Source: Drosophila pseudoobscura (taxonomy: Eukaryota > Arthropoda > Insecta > Diptera > Drosophilidae). Taken from it: DNA of 64,000 nt. Under the pieces are notes generated by a model. It saw only the letters and a list, made by a program, of their open reading frames with translations. It was not told the origin of the DNA and made no database searches. A program made the translations under genes and the position numbers. The number at the start of each line of letters is the position of its first letter. Position 1 is the first letter of the stretch. Shown one piece after another: positions 24,787-35,455 of the stretch. The stretch lies in contig NC_046683.1 in assembly GCF_009870125.1 (NCBI RefSeq), forward strand, positions 37,835,869 through 37,899,868, given 5' to 3'.

Positions 24787-27020
24787 CTTTTCTTTGCTTC
24801 TAAGTATATACACGCAATAAATAAAAACGCCTATTTCATGCAATTTGAATGGAAGGGCAGAGCTATATATTGTACATATGTATATATGCATATATTGTAC
24901 AAGTATAACATAGTACAAGTATTCATAGTATATGAATGACGTGCATACAGTACTACCCTATTACACTTGCTACCGTTTTGTACGACTATTTTACTCCGTA
25001 GAGATTGTTTGTTCGTCTATTTATTTTGCTACTCCTCTTGAAAGTTTCTAACAAGACATGGAGCCCATGGCAAGCACTTTTTTCCTCTTTGCGACATCGA
25101 ACAATACGATCCTGCCTGCTGCAGCCCCCCACCCCTCTTTATCTGAAGCGGAGTCTACTACAGATTCAGCCTCAAATCCGACAGTAACAAGTCATTACCA
25201 GTTTAAAGCGCTTTCGGCCTGATAACTAATATACATCTGTATGTACATACGAGCATGTGGATATGTATAAGATTTACATACTTATATAAGCACATTCGAT
25301 CGGCTCTCATGAGCTGTGACCATTACTATACATATTGTTATTGATGCATTTTATATCGATTCTCATTTGCCATTCTATCAGAATTTGAATTTGAACAGTG
25401 GAATTCGGGAGCTTAATATACTCGTAGAATAAGTCCAAGCAAAAGCCTATTGTACGTTATGATTGACTGTTCTAAGAAATTAACTAAACGTATTGGATCC
25501 ATAGTTTAATATTCTCTGATCAATTCCTTTTTTAACAAAGTTAAATGAATGATAATATATTTTGTGTGACGAATGATAACTTTTAGTGTTTGCCAAAATG
25601 TTGCTCTTGACCAACCAACTTAGAATACCCTTATTGATAGCTATTCTACATCTTAGAAAGTTCTTATGGAGACACATAAATTACTCAAAGTCATATTTAA
25701 TAAGTCAAATAAAGAAATGCATTTTAATGTATCTGTTATATGAAAAGTCTAGTGCGGGCTCGAAATGTTTTGTTTGTATGACTGATCTTTCGTCAGCTAA
25801 TCGTTTGTTTATCATGACACAATCCCAAGCAAATAAACAGGTAGCACAGAGAAATTAATATAGCCCATAAAACATCTCAAACAAGCGGAAAAAATAGGTG
25901 GTGAGAGCTGCTAAGTGAAAAACTTACAATCATTTTGGAAAATTTACAATATGTGCACTTTTTCTAACACATAACCGTATGTACTCGTTCGAGAATTATT
26001 TCCGAGCGATATAGCCATGTCCATCCGTCCGTCTTGTTTGACGCCAGGTTCTCAGGGACAATTCTCTATCTCACTTACCCACACACTCCTTCGAGATATG
26101 ACCGCCAGCTGGTAGTTCGATGGTGTATAGAGAGCGAAATTTGTTTCTTTATTCGGAATTATTTCAAGAATTATAACATAACTAGGGCTCGCTCTCTCTG
26201 TTTCCCGCGTAACCGTTGTGTCTTCTCCCAAGTGGAAGAAGAATATATAGAAATGGGCGGTCTGCTTTGCCCGTTCTACCAAAATCATTGATAGCAATAA
26301 CATTTTCATGATCTTTTATTGTTGTTTAAGTTCATTGGAGTATTTTCATTCTCAGTCATCCTATGCCGTGATATTTATTAAATTAAAACACATATGTTTA
26401 AACAGGCGCTTAGCCGTAGTTCATCACCACCAAATATTCGAATTTAATTATGAACCCCATCAGATTATTTCGATAGTTTCTTGAATCAAAAACTGCTCCA
26501 CATGACAAATGGACTCCCTGGCAGACCACGTGCAAAGGAAAACCAAAGTAAATAAATAGATAATTCGTGTGAAAGAAGCAGTGAACCCGAATCTACACAC
26601 ATCGTAAATTGCCGCAGTTCAGGGTGCAGTTGGGGAAACACGGGGCAGTCAGCAGTGGATACGTACGCCCCATCACGCGCTGCTGAGAATGAGTTCAGTC
26701 CATGTGGCTGTGCATGGCGCCGCATTTGAGCTTCTGGCAAATACTACAAGGGGATTACTGGGCTAAGTTCCCATTTCAGTTATGGCTTATCACCAACAAG
26801 GGGGAAGTATAGCAAAATAAAAAAGAAAAAAAAAAGAATAATAAAAGGTAATCATTTCTGGCATTTTTTCGAGTGCATGAATATGAAATATTTTGTTTTA
26901 TTTGCAAATCATTTAGTTAGAATCATAAACGGAGAACGCGCCATTGAAGCTGAGCAAACAGAGTAGAGCAACTGGCAGATCAAGCCATAAAAGAAGCAGC
27001 CAGATATCTTGTCACGGTTA
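24787..27020. other. Intergenic DNA
   Basis: I see no gene. Open frames near 25480-25860, 26034-26309 and 26486-26740 are short, lack domains and contradict each other on the two strands. TACATATG-type tracts lie near 24873-24899 and 25230-25265. Confidence 0.5.
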
Positions 27021-27931
27021 TCAATTCGCATACACCTTGACAAAGACCACCATACAGGTCTTGTACTGATCCGTGCTCAAGTGGACCACCGCCTTGAGAT
27101 CGCCGACAATGTCCACAGACGGCATATTGTTCACGAACAAATGGTTGCTGATATTTCTGAGTGAGTAGACGTGCTGCCGATAGGAATGATTAGGGTTAGA
27201 TAACATCATAATCTTTTACAGGCTCTCAAGGATTCTTGTCGCTTACTGACTTATTTGGAGGACATTTCAGCTGACTTTTAGGGATTTCCCTGACCACAGG
27301 ATGCCACAACTCCCACGGATCCAGGAGCGCCTGACAGAAGTTGTCCCTTTTTATCGATAAAGGTATGGGTAGCCACTCGCTTCGCACCCAGCGAAAAACA
27401 TCCAACTGAAGAGTGATCGGGGTATGGGGTATATCCAATAGCACCTTGATATCGCCACTGTAGTACAGGGTCTCCAGATCATCGGCTATCACAAAGTGGA
27501 CGTCACTTATGTCCAAAATCTGCCTAACTTGAATATTACCCTCATTTTCCATGCCATTACATTCGATGGCCATTGTTTTTTCATCACCAATGATCTCATA
27601 GTTGACTGACTAGAAGGGTAACGATTAATTTTCCATGGGTAGAAAGATTGTACTTAGCTATGACACACAGTTGGAAGCGTTAAATACCCTTGTAGCTATA
27701 TATGTATTCTACAAATTACTCAAATTCGGTTTATCTCATTCTGTGTAATACAACGATCCAATAGTGGTTAAGGCATTTGCTACGGAATCTGTACTATGCT
27801 TCAGAGACCACTTACACAGAAACCGACGATTAACGGACAGACAGTAAAATGTTTGAACTCACTATGCAGATTGCAATACGTAGGATCACCAGCAGCGAAA
27901 TGTACCACTTAACTTGCGGCAGTTGCTCCAT
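27021..27931 (-). CDS. DUF1091 (DM8) family secreted protein
   Basis: Three exons on the minus strand: 27863-27931, 27247-27609 and 27021-27173. The introns are 253 and 73 bp with GTGAGT and GTAAGC donors. The joined frame gives 194 residues. Residues 1-23 form a short hydrophobic leader (about WYISLLVILRIAICI) likely to be a signal peptide. The body carries the DUF1091 pattern: an early Cys in IECNGM, then NFC, a LKCPP block, and a C-terminal KTCM followed by an aliphatic strand. Length and two-intron layout suit this large, fast-evolving fly family, distantly related to MD-2-like lipid-binding folds; individual functions are mostly unknown. An in-frame ATG four codons upstream (27943) exists, but the TATA box at 27971-27977 puts transcription start close to 27945, favouring the ATG at 27931. 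The gene is isolated between repeat islands. Confidence 0.85.
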
Positions 27932-27970
27932 TGCGAAGTACATACTCGCAGACCTTGTACGGTTGCCACA

Positions 27971-27977
27971 TTTTATA
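27971..27977 (-). promoter_or_regulatory. TATA box of the DUF1091 gene
   Basis: On the minus strand the sequence reads ATATATAAAATG. It sits about 40 bp upstream of the chosen ATG, so the 5' leader would be only 10-20 nt. Confidence 0.55.
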
Positions 27978-28716
27978 TATCCGTGGGCTAATTGAAGGGC
28001 AATTATCTATCATCATTCGTATTGTTAACTAATTGCCAAATTAACTTGTACATTTTTTAATTGTCACATATTTGTATGTAGATGCTTTTAGATACAAATA
28101 CAAATTTTGTTCAATCGTTAATAGGTGGATATCACAGAATTTAATGGATTTTGATTAATGGAGGTATTTGGATTTTGGTTAAAAGACGTGCATCGATTCG
28201 CATGACTAAATAAAAGAAATCGCAATAACGGCTAAAAAAGCGTCCTTCCTTCCGGACTACAATATTATTATTGTACATATTGTAATTAGGTCCGGTATGT
28301 ATGCACTGCGACCAAATATGTTTATTAAGTGCGGAGTTTCTGTTTGATTTTTGCAGTTCGTTATTTGTAGAGCTATTTTCAAAACTTATCATTGGCACTA
28401 AAAAACAGTAGTATTTTAATCTGAATTTTAGTTTTATTTTAGAGCCTCTAGCTCCACGAGAACAGGGTGTAAGCAAAAGAACATCAACATTCACGCTACG
28501 TAGACGTCAGTGAGGTCAGCGAAGTCAGCGAAGTCACTCGCCCCTCGCCCGGAAGCAGGCTGAGCTCGGGCCTCAATGCAACAAGTACCCGTATATCACG
28601 CGTGAGTCGTGTACGCCTGTGGGACAGCGGCAATGACTACGCACTTGACCCTGGACAACTGACTGGATGTTTGTCACTGCTTTGTTGGTTGTGGCTTTTT
28701 TGTAGGCCATGGTGAC

Positions 28717-29190
28717 TATAAAACATTAAATCGGGTCGACACACGACGCCCGATAACAGTGGGAAACTCTTCACGATGGGAGAACAGAATTCGCTGGGTC
28801 ATAAACGCCAACGAGACAACAGCCTCAATACCAGCAAGAGCCGCAGCGCGTGGCAAGATTCACTGGATGGGTGTTCTGGCTTTGGCTCTGGCTAATATAT
28901 TTTTTCGGTGACCTTTGGATATCCCTGCGATCATAAAATTAGGTATGTACCTACACAGCTAAGAATCTTAATAGTTATTAATGTTATTATATTATTATAT
29001 TATATTATCATTATATTATACACATACAGATAAACACATAAAATTATAACGTTTTACATATTTATATAAACTTGTTTCCCTGACTGATTAACTAGATCAC
29101 CGTACAGCCGAAGTTTGAGCCACAGCCGGATGTAGTCCTGAGCGGAAGACCTCTACTTGCTAACGGGATATGTGATTTCAGATAAGATTA
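28717..29190 (+). pseudogene. Possible broken small membrane-protein gene
   Basis: A TATAAAA box (28717-28723) lies 59 bp before an ATG at 28776 that opens a basic N-terminus (MGEQNSLGHKRQRDNS). That frame stops after 39 codons. A second frame, open from 28803 to 28933, encodes an aromatic-rich hydrophobic stretch (FTGWVFWLWLWLIYFFGDL) like a single membrane anchor. A single-base shift between about 28805 and 28890 would connect basic tail and anchor as in a type II membrane protein. After a GTATGT donor-like site (28944) and an acceptor-like CTGATTAACTAG (ending 29094), another coding-like run (ITVQPKFEPQPDVVLS) continues to a stop near 29184. LINE remnants follow directly. I recognise no family. 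It could be a real gene with a different structure, or chance. Confidence 0.25.
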
Positions 29191-29269
29191 TTACATATTA
29201 CAGCCTTGAAAAGATATTTATAAGATCTTTTTAAGAATTCTAAAGTAAGCCAAAGTAAGCTCTACTATA

Positions 29270-30360
29270 TTTCAACGCATTAATTGGCCAGGATACAGGG
29301 GTCCCGAGGAAGCAGGCGCTGCGAGGATGGATCCGAAAAGCCGATCGGGCCAATCCATCTCCGGAGGCCCCAAGGGCGAACCGGGGACTCGGGTGGTTAC
29401 CAAGCAGAGCGATATCGCGACATCTGTCTCAGAATACCAGGAGAGAAGATGCGGGGCCTTCATCCTGCTAAAAACGATCCAGTATTTCTATCGTCTACTA
29501 AAGGGATCAAGCTAAGGCAATGTGGCAAGACGATCGTGCCAGATTCCCCGCCAGTCACTGTCAGTGGGACACAAATGAACGGAGTGATGAAGACATGGTT
29601 ATGGTTATGAAGACAGAGGTTATGGCAGAGTTCTCCCTGAGTCCCTTTCTAAGAAGGAAATTTCACGGAAGGCCACAGTACGTCTCGTTAAAACATTTAC
29701 CGACGCCCGCAGGAAGACGCTCGATAAACCCTGCCCTTCTAGTAAAGCCAGAGGTTGAAAGAATCCTGAATGGTCGACTCCGAATCCATCGATCTCAGTA
29801 AAGTCTCGCGAAACTCTTCTAAAGAGCTAAAGCTCTGAATGTTGAATAGAACTGGACAGCCTAAGACAAAGAACACAGGACGTCAGCTCTGCAGCGAAAT
29901 CGAGAGCAACTCGGAAGTTTCGCGCCTGCGCGACCACCCACCCTGGGCTACCTGAAGAAAGCCGACCAGTCTTGACGAGCATTTAGGTGTTAAGGCGTCT
30001 GAAAAGGAACTGGTACTCTTCACTAGGAAGTAAAAGATTCCGACACTGACTCCCCCAAAACTCGGCGGGGAAAGCAGCGATGCCAAATATCTTGGCCTGG
30101 CTTGGCTCTAAGTTGAGCTTAAAGGATAGGGTACAGAAAGCCACAGAGGACTATATACCTGCAGAAAAACCATCGGACTAAAATGGGGAATGACCGTATA
30201 TAGTTCGGTGGATCTACACTGCCATCATACGACCAATTATGGTCTACAGAGTGGTAGTGGTGGCCAGCTCTGGGCAGGAAACACTTTCTTCACAATCTCA
30301 GTCGAGTTTAACGTATGGTTGAACCATATGAAGTAACCTAAAGTACTTTAAAGTAACCTA
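29270..30360 (+). mobile_element. Degenerate LOA/bilbo-clade LINE remnant
   Basis: The clearest part (about 29990-30350) reads, across frameshifts and stops, as the thumb region of an R1/LOA-type reverse transcriptase: KELVLFTRK, KIPTLTPPKLGGE, DAKYLGLA, then LSLKDRVQKATEDY and a GLKWGMT block. The 29280-29800 part is open in two frames and may be ORF1-derived sequence from the same element, but that is less certain. No intact ORF or catalytic core survives. The 3' half of a related element lies at 38.8-39.7 kb. Confidence 0.6.
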
Positions 30361-30836
30361 ATTTAATGGGCCATACTATCAATGGCGAAGAACAGGAGAG
30401 CGTATAAGGAGCGAAGCATTAAAAAGGACGTATTGTATATGTATGTAGATATGTAATTAAATATGTAAGTGCCTCCTTTAATTCACCTGGAAATGCTATT
30501 GATCTGATCTTTCGTGCGAAGATTCAGCTGGTTCGGACTTACATATCTAATAGTGCAGCTTCGTGTACGTTCAAATAAACATTAAGTTCATAATAAACTT
30601 ATTTTTTGAAGGTTCCACATACATATGTACATATGTAGTTACAAATGTATGTACACCACTTCTTAGCTAAATATGTAAACATTTTAAATTAGCTTGTTAT
30701 TTGGACCCATCTTTGGGGCTTCTGACGAGAATTGCATTTGTTGTAGATTACATTTTCATTTACAAGTCCTTTAAATGTGTTTAGAATATAGCAATATGCA
30801 GTCAACTGAATAGTTGACAATTTTCAAATGTAAAAT
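30361..30836. other. Short intergenic spacer
   Basis: No gene. A TACATATGTA tract lies at about 30624-30652. A perfect inverted repeat with 7-bp arms and a 4-nt loop (GTCAACT/AGTTGAC) lies at 30801-30818, just before the LINE. Confidence 0.6.
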
Positions 30837-33800
30837 TGCTCCACCAAATTTTGGCCGGAGCATTTGGTGGTGAAGGAGTTTAAGGCTAAGAAGAAGAATA
30901 GGCCCCCCATATCGCTTCCAAATCTTTCCAGCGTGCCACCCTCAACCTCAACTTCCTCTTCCTCAACTTCCCGTCTTGCTCCAACCTTTGCAAAAAACTA
31001 ACTTCTCTTTTAGTAACCTATCAGAACGTAAGAGGCTTGCGTAGTAAGCTCAGCATTCTTTTCCGGGATAGTGTTGCATTTGCTTCCCACGTTATTGTGT
31101 TTACTGAAACCTGGTTAAAGCCGGACATTCTTAGTTCCGAGGTTTTGGCAGGTCGGTACACAACTTTTAGAAAGGACCGTTCGTCTCGACGTGCAGGAGG
31201 GGTTCTAATTGCAGTGGACTCTTACTTCACGTCAGAACACTTCACAGTCCAAGTTCAACAGGAACTGGAATTCCTGTGTGTAAAACTGATTCTTCCCGCT
31301 TTCGCTATATTCATTACTTGCTCGTATATCCCACCTTCTTCGGATATTTCAATTTATGAGCAGCACTTGTCCGCTTTAACCGCTGTTGCTTCCTCGCTAT
31401 CTGATAAAGATCGTATGATAGTTCTTGGTGACTTCAACTTGCCAGGAACTGTTTGGTCTTCGGTAAACGAGTCTAGTATCCTAGTGCCCATGTCACGACA
31501 TGACTTTGTTGACGGCTTGCTTGACCTGTCCTTGTCTCAAGTCAATCATGTGAAAAATTCCTTGGGTCGATTGCTTGATCTATGCTTTGTATCGGATCCG
31601 ACCATAGTGTTGTTAACCCGAGCCCTTCCGCTCACTATACCTGAAGACGCCTACCACCCTACTCTCGAGGTGTCGCTAGACATAGGACCAACTGTATTGG
31701 ATCGGTCGAGTAGACTACCTGAACGTGTCCGCTGCTTTCGTAAAGCCGAGTTTGCGAAGCTTAATAACCTAATTAGGGATTTTGATTGGTCCGCTTTGTA
31801 CTTGTGCACTGATGTCACAAAAGCCACAAACATTTTTTACAATGCTCTTGGCACATTTTTTGATTCTTGTGTCCCGCTTTCTTGTCCGATTAGATCTGGA
31901 AAACCCCCTTGGTTTACCAAAGAGTTATCCAGTCTAAAAAACTTAAAATCAAGACTTTATAAAAAATTTCAAGAAGTGGGTTCTCCTACTTCTCACTCTC
32001 GTTATGTAATAGCTCGGTCAAACTTTTCAGTTCTTAATGCTCAATGCTATAAGAACTACCTATCTCGTTGCAGGATACGTTTTTCTCAGGACCCTAAACA
32101 GTTTTACTGCTTCGTAAACAGTAAGCGTAGAACGTCCGCACACCCATCCTCGCTATCATTTTGTAATACGTCGGCAAATAATGATCAGGCAATTGCCGAT
32201 CTTTTTGCCCAGTTTTTCCAAACTACCTATTCTGAGGAACGCTACTCTGGTCAACCGTACCCATACGGATTACCGAGGTCGAACGGCATTTTCAGTCCCT
32301 TGTTAAATGAGTATTCCCTACTTCAAGATCTTCGACTAGTTAAGCCGGTGTTTTCACCGGGTCCAGACGGGGTTCCAGGTTGTGTACTCAGGTACTGCGC
32401 CGAGGCTCTGTGTGGACCATTGCTTAAACTATTCACCATGTCCATTGATTCATCTTGCTTCCCCCCAATCTGGAAGGAATCGTTTATAATTCCTCTCCAT
32501 AAAAAAGGTAGTAAGTCTGATGTAAAAAATTATAGAGGTATAGCAAAGTTATCCGCTATTCCCAAATTGTTTGAGAAGGTTTTAACTCCGCACTTGCAAC
32601 ATCTCTGCAAGTCACTTATATCTCCAACTCAGCATGGATTTATAAGGCGGCGATCAACCACCACGAACTTGTTAGAGTTTACCTCTTTCATTATTAAAGG
32701 CTTTCAAGGTAACTTACAGACGGATGTTATTTACACCGACTTTAGTAAAGCATTCGACTCTGTAAACCATTCCCTTTTAGCACATAAACTTGACCTTTTA
32801 GGGTTTCCGCCCAACCTCCTGAGATGGATTTCTAGCTATCTTTGTTCTAGGTCTCAAAGAGTCCTCTTCAAAAACTCCCTCTCTTTACCAGTAAAGGTTT
32901 CTTCGGGAGTACCACAGGGCAGCCATCTAGGCCCCTTACTCTTCACACTCTTTATTAATGACTTGCCTTCAGTAATAACATACTCTCGAGTACTTATGTA
33001 TGCGGATGATGTTAAACTCTGTGTCCAGTACAAGGACATTTCATTTCATTCTCGCTTGCAATCCGATCTCAATAGCTTTCAGTCATGGTGTTGTGCAAAC
33101 TTGTTACACCTTAATGCCTCGAAATGCAAAGTTATGACATTTCATCGTTCTAACCCTTTGTTGGCTCCCTACACCCTATTTGGGGGTTCTCTTGAGAGAA
33201 TTACCCTGGTGGATGATCTGGGTGTTATGTTAGATCCCAAGTTAAAGTTTTCCGAACACATTTCTACCATGGTAAATAAGGCCATGGGCGTGCTTGGGTT
33301 TATAAAGAGGTGGTCAAAGGAATTTGACGACCCCTATATAACAAAGACTCTCTATACCTCGCTTGTTCGTCCGATCTTAGAATACGGCTCCTGTGTATGG
33401 TGCCCTCAGTACAAAGTACACCAGGACCGTATAGAATCAGTACAGAAAAACTTTTTACTCTTTGCTCTGCGGGGCCTTAACTGGGATGCGGGTGTAAGAC
33501 TCCCATCTTACTCTAGTAGACTATTATTAGTAAACCTCCCATCCTTAGTTAACCGTAGAAAAATGCTTGGTGTGATATTTATGCACAACTTGATCAGGGG
33601 TGACATAGACAGCCCTGATCTGTTGAGCCGCATAAACTTCACGATTCCTATTAGACTGACTAGAAACTTTATACCGTTGTTCCTTCCACTTTGTAGATCG
33701 AATTATTCCTTGCATGAACCGTTTAGGGTCTTATGCTCGGACTATAATTCCCTCTACCATATTATATCCTCCACTAATTCTCTTCCTCTTATTAAATTAC

Positions 33801-34118
33801 TAATCCTTACACACCTTTCTAGTAATTAGTAATTGTAGTGGAATTTGTATTTTGTATTTTATTGCATGCTTAATTTCTTAATAAGTTTAGTGCTAATTTT
33901 CCTCGAAGGTTAGTCTAATATCTATCTTTCTTGCATGCTCGCGTTTGGTTCGGCTACGCACCGCGCGTCATGCGGCAGCGCCCCTCGGTCGGTTGGGCGG
34001 GAGGAGGGCTGCGTTTTGCCTGGGATCCGCGCGTAACAGCCTTCTGCTGGTGTCACACGGGCCACTTGACGGTGCAGTAATTGCATCGCCTCTTGTTAGA
34101 TGCAGTCATTGCATGTCA
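30837..34118 (+). mobile_element. CR1/Jockey-like LINE, 5'-truncated with complete ORF2 frame
   Basis: The element starts inside the tail of ORF1: an open frame from about 30837 to the stop at 30999-31001, with LVVKEFKAKKKNRPP and a Pro/Ser-rich end. It then carries one uninterrupted ORF2 (endonuclease plus reverse transcriptase) and a 3' UTR that ends in two small hairpins (34071-34087 and 34100-34114) rather than poly(A). Absence of a poly(A) tail with a structured terminus favours the CR1 clade over classic Jockey/Doc elements. The 3' UTR contains a GC-rich insert (about 33940-34035) absent from the reverse copy at 22 kb. No clear target-site duplication was seen. Confidence 0.85.
31013..33829 (+). 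CDS. LINE ORF2: endonuclease and reverse transcriptase
   Basis: The protein nicks target DNA and reverse-transcribes the element RNA. About 938 residues are open from the TYQNVRGLRSKL entry of the apurinic-type endonuclease. Visible motifs in order: VFTETWL (catalytic Glu), LGDFNLPG (GDFN box), and AYHPTLEVS where the usual SDH triad is expected (His kept). The reverse transcriptase follows with KNYRGIAKLS, TDFSKAFDSVNHS (motif A), SSGVPQGSHLGPLLF (motif B) and MYADDVKL (catalytic YADD). The C-terminus (RLLLVNLPSLVNRR and later blocks) is CR1/Jockey-like. No frame-breaking lesion is visible, so ORF2 could be a recent copy. No ATG lies at its natural start; the ORF1 stop is 12 bp upstream in another frame, suggesting reinitiation or a lost start codon. 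Confidence 0.9.
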   Translation, partial: VTYQNVRGLRSKLSILFRDSVAFASHVIVFTETWLKPDILSSEVLAGRYTTFRKDRSSRRAGGVLIAVDSYFTSEHFTVQVQQELEFLCVKLILPAFAIFITCSYIPPSSDISIYEQHLSALTAVASSLSDKDRMIVLGDFNLPGTVWSSVNESSILVPMSRHDFVDGLLDLSLSQVNHVKNSLGRLLDLCFVSDPTIVLLTRALPLTIPEDAYHPTLEVSLDIGPTVLDRSSRLPERVRCFRKAEFAKLNNLIRDFDWSALYLCTDVTKATNIFYNALGTFFDSCVPLSCPIRSGKPPWFTKELSSLKNLKSRLYKKFQEVGSPTSHSRYVIARSNFSVLNAQCYKNYLSRCRIRFSQDPKQFYCFVNSKRRTSAHPSSLSFCNTSANNDQAIADLFAQFFQTTYSEERYSGQPYPYGLPRSNGIFSPLLNEYSLLQDLRLVKPVFSPGPDGVPGCVLRYCAEALCGPLLKLFTMSIDSSCFPPIWKESFIIPLHKKGSKSDVKNYRGIAKLSAIPKLFEKVLTPHLQHLCKSLISPTQHGFIRRRSTTTNLLEFTSFIIKGFQGNLQTDVIYTDFSKAFDSVNHSLLAHKLDLLGFPPNLLRWISSYLCSRSQRVLFKNSLSLPVKVSSGVPQGSHLGPLLFTLFINDLPSVITYSRVLMYADDVKLCVQYKDISFHSRLQSDLNSFQSWCCANLLHLNASKCKVMTFHRSNPLLAPYTLFGGSLERITLVDDLGVMLDPKLKFSEHISTMVNKAMGVLGFIKRWSKEFDDPYITKTLYTSLVRPILEYGSCVWCPQYKVHQDRIESVQKNFLLFALRGLNWDAGVRLPSYSSRLLLVNLPSLVNRRKMLGVIFMHNLIRGDIDSPDLLSRINFTIPIRLTRNFIPLFLPLCRSNYSLHEPFRVLCSDYNSLYHIISSTNSLPLIKLLILTHLSSN

Positions 34119-35094
34119 ACGTCCAATAAAGTCGCTTATCAACTTATCGATTTTGGTGAAATAATTTGTACATTATAGATTATTTTATTGTTAATGTAAC
34201 AAGAAAGTTTACGGTCTCTATGACACTTACTAGTATTTATGAGATATTCATTTTGTTTCAGAACAGTACATTAAAAAATCCTTTTTATTATAGCTCAATA
34301 AAATATGTTGACGATAAATGATTTTAGCTTGTGGTCTACACATGAAGAATTTACGTCGTAAATTTTTCAATTAAAAGTATCATATATCGGCAGATAAGGG
34401 AGTTTATATAAGCTCATGCTTTGGGTAAAATCGGCGTAATATTGGGGTAATATTCCAAGAAAATCAGACCATTGAAATGAGGAGTTGGTTATTTTATTTG
34501 TAACGATTCAAAACTCAAAGGTAGTGCTTCTTTTTTCACATAACTTAAGTATCTGACTTTTTATTTGATTGAACTTTGCACTTCTACAACGCTGTGAAAT
34601 GCATCTATAGATCTTACCCAATGACTTTGCGCTTAAGCGTATCGTATCAGAAATATAAAGCTTTCAAATCCAATCCGTTTGATCAAATCCAAAATTTCCG
34701 CATTTTACTCCTCAAAATACTGTTCGGCCAACCTTCTACCTTCTACGGCTTCAACCTACTTATAAGTCAATAAAACCATAGGCACAGGATGCAGCAGTAT
34801 TTTGTATATCCTCCTTGCAATTCAGATAACATGGCTAACACTTTTAGGTCCTACGCAACTTTCCACTGGTGTTCTTTATATTTTATATTTTCAAACAATT
34901 TAGTGATTGTTTGGACTCTTTCATATTAACAGCATGGGCGATGGAAAGAGACGGCTTCTATTTCCATTGTTTAGCATTGTAAGCCTCACACAGTGGCTTA
35001 AATAGTCCGAAACGACGCGAATGACTATGTGTGACTATGTATTCATTCGAATGAATAGTGACGAATGACGCGACCGGAAAAGACTTAAACACTT
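34119..35094. other. AT-rich intergenic DNA
   Basis: No gene was seen. A perfect 16-bp palindrome (ATTCATTCGAATGAAT) lies at 35041-35056. Short open frames such as 34576-34773 have no domain. Confidence 0.5.
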
Positions 35095-35455
35095 GGAGCC
35101 GTAAATATCTGGTTTTCTCCACAGCAAAGGACTACCAAACTAAAATTGTTTATTTAAAAAAAAATTATGTTAAGTATTTTTTTTAAACTTAATAGCTTGT
35201 GGATTGGGCTAACTTACTTTTCGTATTACATAATTTGCAAACACATCTTGGTGCCCACACTTCAAGAAAACTTATGGGCTTTACATTAAAAGTTTCTTCA
35301 TACTTTTCCCGCAAATTTGCATCTGAAATTAATTTTTCTTCGTTGGAAATCATGTAATTTGCACAAATGGAGCAAAACGTGTCTGTTTTGTAAAGACATT
35401 TAAGCGATTGGTTTGAGTTATCCGTTTCAATTGCTTTTAAATAGAAACCAGGTGA
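35095..35455 (-). pseudogene. Zinc-binding domain remnant of a repeat-associated arthropod family
   Basis: On the minus strand an open frame from 35455 to 35218 reads CLYKTDTFCSICANYM, then EEKLISDANLREKYEETF, then VWAPRCVCKLCNTK, and ends at a perfect splice donor (GTAAGTTA). Paired cysteines (C-x2-C early, C-x-C-x2-C late) and the W-A-P motif match a cysteine-rich domain I recall from many uncharacterised, transposon-like arthropod proteins. After about 80 bp and an acceptor-like TTTTAG, a second block (FGSPLLWRKPDIYG, 35139-35098) matches the stretch that follows this domain in the family. The phases do not join cleanly (phase 1 donor against an in-frame second block), no start ATG is present and the rest of the protein is missing, so this looks like a decayed copy. 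Family membership is from memory, not a search. Confidence 0.5.

Noticed and set aside
28141-28494. 117-codon minus-strand frame upstream of the DUF1091 gene
   Set aside because: It starts at GTG, is AT-rich with no domain, and lies in sequence without promoter or splice support.
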